DNA of 7,236 nt from Patescibacteria group bacterium (GTDB lineage: Bacteria > Patescibacteriota > Gracilibacteria > UBA1369 > JAHJTR01): positions 1 to 7,236 of the forward strand of contig JAHJTR010000064.1 in the NCBI GenBank assembly GCA_018829865.1, given 5' to 3'. Made by a program: the position numbers and the translations under genes. The notes under the pieces are model-generated. The model ran no database searches. It was not told the origin of the DNA and saw only the letters and a list, made by a program, of their open reading frames with translations. Every line of letters begins with the position of its first letter. Position 1 is the first letter of the stretch. Positions 4,047 through 7,236 of the stretch are shown here, piece by piece.

Positions 4047-7000
4047 ATTTTCTAATCCCTACCTTTACTTCCAATCCTTCAATTGTTGCGGTTTTCTCTA
4101 TATCCGACTCCAAATTACCGGAAGTTTGCAACTCAATAGCAAGTGTTTCTCTTCGAATATAGTCGGCATGAGAAACAATCGCCGCCTCTAATTCAGCAGG
4201 CGCATCCACCCACACGGTAATCCGATCATCAACATTATAATCAGCCTCCTTACGCATTTCTTGAATCACTCTTACCAAATCACGAGCAATTCCCTCTTCT
4301 TTTAATTCAGCAGTTATATTGGTATCCAAAATAACAACAGTCCCCTCAATACTCCCCACGTCATAACCTTCCTGAGACGCCTCAAATCCAATCTCAACCT
4401 CATCGCCGCTCAGCACATAATCGCCAACAACAACGTCGCCGCCCTTAATCTCAAATTCCCCATTTCTCGCCATGCCAATAATCTTTTGCACCTCGCCGCC
4501 ATATTTCGGCCCCAGCACCTTAGCATTCGGCTTCACTGTCGTCTTCACAGTATCCCCAACCTCTTTAATAACCTCAAGTTCTTTCACATTAAGCTCCTCC
4601 AAAATAATATCTTTCTCATTTTCCAAAACGCCGGATTTAATATTTTTAGGGAGAGCCACCTGCACCTTGGCAAGAGGCTGCCTAACCTTCACTCTAGCCT
4701 TAGCCCTCACCGCGTGACCCAAATTAACAACGCGCCTCAGTACAGCCATCTCATCATTCAGACTCCTATCAATTTGAGATTTATCAGCTTTCGGCCAATC
4801 ACACAAATGCACGCTGCTTCCTTCAAGATTCCGATAAATATAATCGGAAATAAAAGGAGTAAACGGCGCAAGCAGCTTCGCATAAGTCGTCAGCACAGTA
4901 TAAAGAGTGCTATAAGCTCTATCTTTATCATCATCATTCTCACTCTTCCAAAAACGCCTTCTACTGCGACGAATATACCAGTTCGAAACATTATCCAAAA
5001 ATTCCATCAGCGGCCTTGTAGCCTCGGTCAGATTATATTCATCCATGCTCTCGGTAACGGTATTAATAAGGGAGTTAAGCTCGCTCAAAATCCATTTATC
5101 CAACTTATTTTTTGCAACTTTAACTCGCCCCGCTTGGCTCGGATGCCACCCATCAATATTCGCATAAGTAACAAAGAAACTATAAGAATTCCAAAGTGTA
5201 AGTATTAATTTTTTCACAATTTCATCAACATGCCCTTCGCTAAATCGAACATCCTGGGCAAGTGGCGCAGTTGAGCTATAAAGAAAGAATCTTAAGGAGT
5301 CTACGCCCTTACTATCAAATAATTCATTCGGATCAGGATAATTCTTCTTGCGTTTGGAGAGTTTCTCGCCGTCAGCAGCCAGCAATATTCCGTTAACAAT
5401 CACATTATCAAAACAATGACTATCGAAAAGAATGTTTGATATTACATGAAGTGTATAAAACCAACCTCGCGTCTGATCCAATCCCTCAGCAATAAAATTA
5501 GCCGGGAAATTCTCTTCAAACTCCTTCTTATTCTCAAAAGGATAATGCAGCTGAGCATAAGGCATTGAGCCACTTTCAAACCAGCAGTCCAAAACCTCGG
5601 GGATACGTGTCATTTCATCTCCACACTTACATTTAATTTTAACATCATCGATATACGGCTTATGAATATCGCCTTTGAAGTGATCGGGATGGGATTCTTT
5701 ATGAATCACAGTATATTTGCAAATCTCTCCATTTTGAGGAGCATATGAATACATGCCTTTAACTGAAAGATCGTCAAAATATTTCTTCAAAACACGCAGC
5801 ACCCCTTCGTGAGCAACTATCATTACCTTGCCACCTTTATGTTTACGAACAATCCCTTCGAATGCCTTAACGGCTCGCTCTTCAACTTCTTCGCCACTTT
5901 CACCATCAGGGTATTTATAACCATGCCGATTAGATAAACGTTTATCCCATTCCTCAGGATATTTGTCCTTAATTTCAGGCTCAGTAAGATTTTCAAAAGT
6001 TCCATTGGATTTTTCTCTTAGCGCAGGCTCCTTTATAATTTCACTAGCCTTCCCCTTATTGATGATGTCAGCTGTCTCAAAAGCCCTAACCAAATCAGAA
6101 CTATAAACAGCATCAAACTGCTCATCCTTTAATTTATCCCGAGCATCTTTTGCCTGCTTGAGGCCGGTATCATTAAGCGGAATATCCTGTTGACCCTGCC
6201 ATCTGCGCTCCAAGTTGTAGTCTGTCTGTCCGTGCCTTACGACAGTTATTTCGGTTGTCTCATTCGTAGTGTTTTCAATCAATTCATCAATTGACCCGAT
6301 GCATTTATGCTCCCCACATTTACATTCCCAAATCGGCATCGAGCAGCCCCAATATCTGTTTCTCGAAATCGCCCAATCACGCGCATTTTCAAGCCATTTA
6401 CCAAAACGCCCATCTCTAATATGGTCGGGTTGCCAATGAATTTTCTTATTTTTCTTTATCAACTGTTCTTTAATTTTAGTAACCTCAATAAACCAAGATT
6501 TAGTGGAGAAGTTTAAAAGCGCCGTATCGCAGCGCCAGCAATGAGGGTAACTGTGCTTAAAATTTTTGCCTTCAAATAAAAGGCCTTTTTCCTCCAATAA
6601 TTTCGCCACATTTTGATCCTGCCCCTTTACGAATTTTCCGGCCAATTCAACCACTTCATCTACGAACGTACCATCAAAATTAACATGCCCAATCACGGGC
6701 AATCCATGTTTTTTACCGGCATTCAAATCATCCTCACCAAAAGCGGGAGCGATGTGTACCACGCCTGTTCCGTCCTCAGTTGTCACGAAATCCGCAAGAA
6801 TTATTCGATAGGGTTTTTCTCCTTCTCCCCATTTATTATTCTTAAAATAATCAAACAAAGGCTCATACTCCTTGCCTTCAAGGTCTTTTGCTTCAATCTC
6901 TTCAAGCACTTTATAATCCCTCTCCCCCATCACGCTTTCAACTAAATCCTTAGCCAATATATAATTGCCACCCTCAGCGGCGATTTTTACATATTTAATC

Positions 7001-7236
7001 TTCGGTCCCATGGCGAGGCCGCTATTCCCGGGCAAAGTCCATGGAGTTGTCGTCCAAGCGAGCACGTATGTATCCTCCTCACCCTTAATCTTAAATTTAG
7101 CCGTAACCGAATAATCGGTAACATCTTTATAGCCTTGGCTCACCTCAAAATTCGAAAGCGGCGTCTCACAGCGGGGGCAAATATGCATGGACTTAAAACT
7201 CTGATACACAAGCTTCTTATCCCAAATCTGCTTAAA
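4045..7236 (-). CDS. ileS: Isoleucyl-tRNA synthetase (type 2) with an inserted histidine-phosphatase domain, 5' end cut by window edge
   Basis: The frame is open at base 7236; 1063 codons are visible and the N-terminus with HIGH lies outside. Residues below count from the GTG at 7209. The enzyme charges tRNA-Ile and edits misactivated Val. Order: C11/C14 in CPRCETPLSNFEV; CP1 editing domain with TTTPWTLPGNSG (53-64) and GVVHIAPAFGEDD (149-161); YPHCWRCDT (221-229); NARDWAISRNRYWG (275-288); first Cys knuckle C296/C298/C303; inserted phosphatase (about 319-502); DIHKPYIDD (514-522); second knuckle C527/C529; PEVLDCWFESGSMPYAQ (537-553); the KMSKS equivalent KLSKR (616-620) followed by KKNYPDP; anticodon-binding helices (about 703-850); and a type-2 C-terminal region with EGIARDLVRVIQEMRKEADY (972-991). 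KLSKR, the NYPDP tail and the C-terminal region resemble archaeal/eukaryotic-like IleRS rather than the E. coli type. The identity is secure; the inserted domain is described separately. Confidence 0.96.
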   Translation of the reverse strand, partial: FKQIWDKKLVYQSFKSMHICPRCETPLSNFEVSQGYKDVTDYSVTAKFKIKGEEDTYVLAWTTTPWTLPGNSGLAMGPKIKYVKIAAEGGNYILAKDLVESVMGERDYKVLEEIEAKDLEGKEYEPLFDYFKNNKWGEGEKPYRIILADFVTTEDGTGVVHIAPAFGEDDLNAGKKHGLPVIGHVNFDGTFVDEVVELAGKFVKGQDQNVAKLLEEKGLLFEGKNFKHSYPHCWRCDTALLNFSTKSWFIEVTKIKEQLIKKNKKIHWQPDHIRDGRFGKWLENARDWAISRNRYWGCSMPIWECKCGEHKCIGSIDELIENTTNETTEITVVRHGQTDYNLERRWQGQQDIPLNDTGLKQAKDARDKLKDEQFDAVYSSDLVRAFETADIINKGKASEIIKEPALREKSNGTFENLTEPEIKDKYPEEWDKRLSNRHGYKYPDGESGEEVEERAVKAFEGIVRKHKGGKVMIVAHEGVLRVLKKYFDDLSVKGMYSYAPQNGEICKYTVIHKESHPDHFKGDIHKPYIDDVKIKCKCGDEMTRIPEVLDCWFESGSMPYAQLHYPFENKKEFEENFPANFIAEGLDQTRGWFYTLHVISNILFDSHCFDNVIVNGILLAADGEKLSKRKKNYPDPNELFDSKGVDSLRFFLYSSTAPLAQDVRFSEGHVDEIVKKLILTLWNSYSFFVTYANIDGWHPSQAGRVKVAKNKLDKWILSELNSLINTVTESMDEYNLTEATRPLMEFLDNVSNWYIRRSRRRFWKSENDDDKDRAYSTLYTVLTTYAKLLAPFTPFISDYIYRNLEGSSVHLCDWPKADKSQIDRSLNDEMAVLRRVVNLGHAVRAKARVKVRQPLAKVQVALPKNIKSGVLENEKDIILEELNVKELEVIKEVGDTVKTTVKPNAKVLGPKYGGEVQKIIGMARNGEFEIKGGDVVVGDYVLSGDEVEIGFEASQEGYDVGSIEGTVVILDTNITAELKEEGIARDLVRVIQEMRKEADYNVDDRITVWVDAPAELEAAIVSHADYIRRETLAIELQTSGNLESDIEKTATIEGLEVKVGIRK
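5704..6255 (-). other. Histidine-phosphatase (PGAM/CobC-like) domain inserted in frame within IleRS
   Basis: About 184 residues (319-502, counted from the GTG at 7209) form a full-length histidine phosphatase. Visible hallmarks are the nucleophile motif VVRHGQTDYN (R325, H326, G327), GQQDIPLNDTGLKQA (339-353), VYSSDLVRAFETA (368-380) with R375, the acid E399 in LREKSNGTFENLTEPEI, and VMIVAHEGVLRVL (462-474) with the second His, H467. All canonical phosphate-pocket residues (two Arg, two His, one Glu) are present, so it is probably active. Family members hydrolyse small phosphate esters by a phospho-His intermediate; the substrate here is unknown. The domain follows GSIDELIENTTNE and is followed by HPDHFKGDIHKPYIDD, so it sits in a surface loop and the synthetase core resumes in register. 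The frame is continuous on both sides, which argues against two genes. Its closest resemblance by eye is to the alpha-ribazole phosphatase/phosphoglycerate-mutase-like group. Confidence 0.93.

Noticed and set aside
4486..5208. 240-residue plus-strand ORF opposite ileS
   Set aside because: It lies wholly antisense to the conserved C-terminal part of IleRS, has no recognisable motif, and its composition is that expected of a reverse-strand shadow.
5823..6005. 60-residue minus-strand ORF inside the phosphatase insertion
   Set aside because: It is an out-of-frame overlap with the well-supported phosphatase domain and shows no motif.
5704..6255. Two separate genes, or an assembly join, explaining the phosphatase within ileS
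   Set aside because: The reading frame is continuous across both borders and the synthetase motifs resume in the right order after the insertion, so an in-frame domain insertion is the simplest reading. Reads across the borders would settle it.
1..7236. UGA recoded to glycine, as in some candidate phyla
   Set aside because: No stop in the window is TGA, which raised the question, but the long frames contain no in-frame TGA and glycines use ordinary GGN codons, so the standard code is sufficient.

Overview
This 7.2 kb AT-rich window is carried entirely by minus-strand genes and looks like compact bacterial chromosome. No host can be named. Short intergenic gaps, a non-lipoprotein membrane-anchored family 5 solute-binding protein, mostly absent Shine-Dalgarno motifs and a type-2 (archaeal/eukaryotic-like) isoleucyl-tRNA synthetase together suggest an uncultured candidate-phylum lineage (CPR/Patescibacteria-like). 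That is an inference. The code appears standard: all six visible stops are TAA or TAG, and the long frames contain no in-frame TGA.

Reading in the direction of transcription (high to low coordinates): 7236-4045 is ileS, cut at its 5' end by the window edge. Its most striking feature is a complete histidine-phosphatase (phosphoglycerate-mutase-like) domain inserted inside the synthetase, between two Cys pairs that would normally sit close together. Next comes a 103-base gap (4044-3942) that begins with a strong AGGAGG and contains a possible 17-codon ORF. Then 3941-3363 encodes a 192-residue Cys-rich protein with a V4R-like C-terminus. A 216-base gap (3362-3147) follows. It holds an imperfect 26-base inverted repeat spanning about 133 bases, two nested hairpins, and a good sigma70-type promoter.

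From that promoter a tight cluster runs to the window's left edge: a small four-helix 'phage holin' (PF04020-type) membrane protein, secG, a membrane-anchored family 5 solute-binding protein, rplI (ribosomal protein bL9), and a partial ruvX/yqgF. Gaps between genes are 9-28 bases, so they are probably co-transcribed. The cluster mixes protein export (SecG), peptide or solute binding at the cell surface, ribosome structure, and nucleic-acid processing, which is a housekeeping mix rather than one pathway.

The observations most worth following are the phosphatase-in-synthetase fusion, the inverted-repeat element upstream of the secG cluster, and the orphan V4R-like protein. No CRISPR array, tRNA, rRNA or transposase gene was seen.
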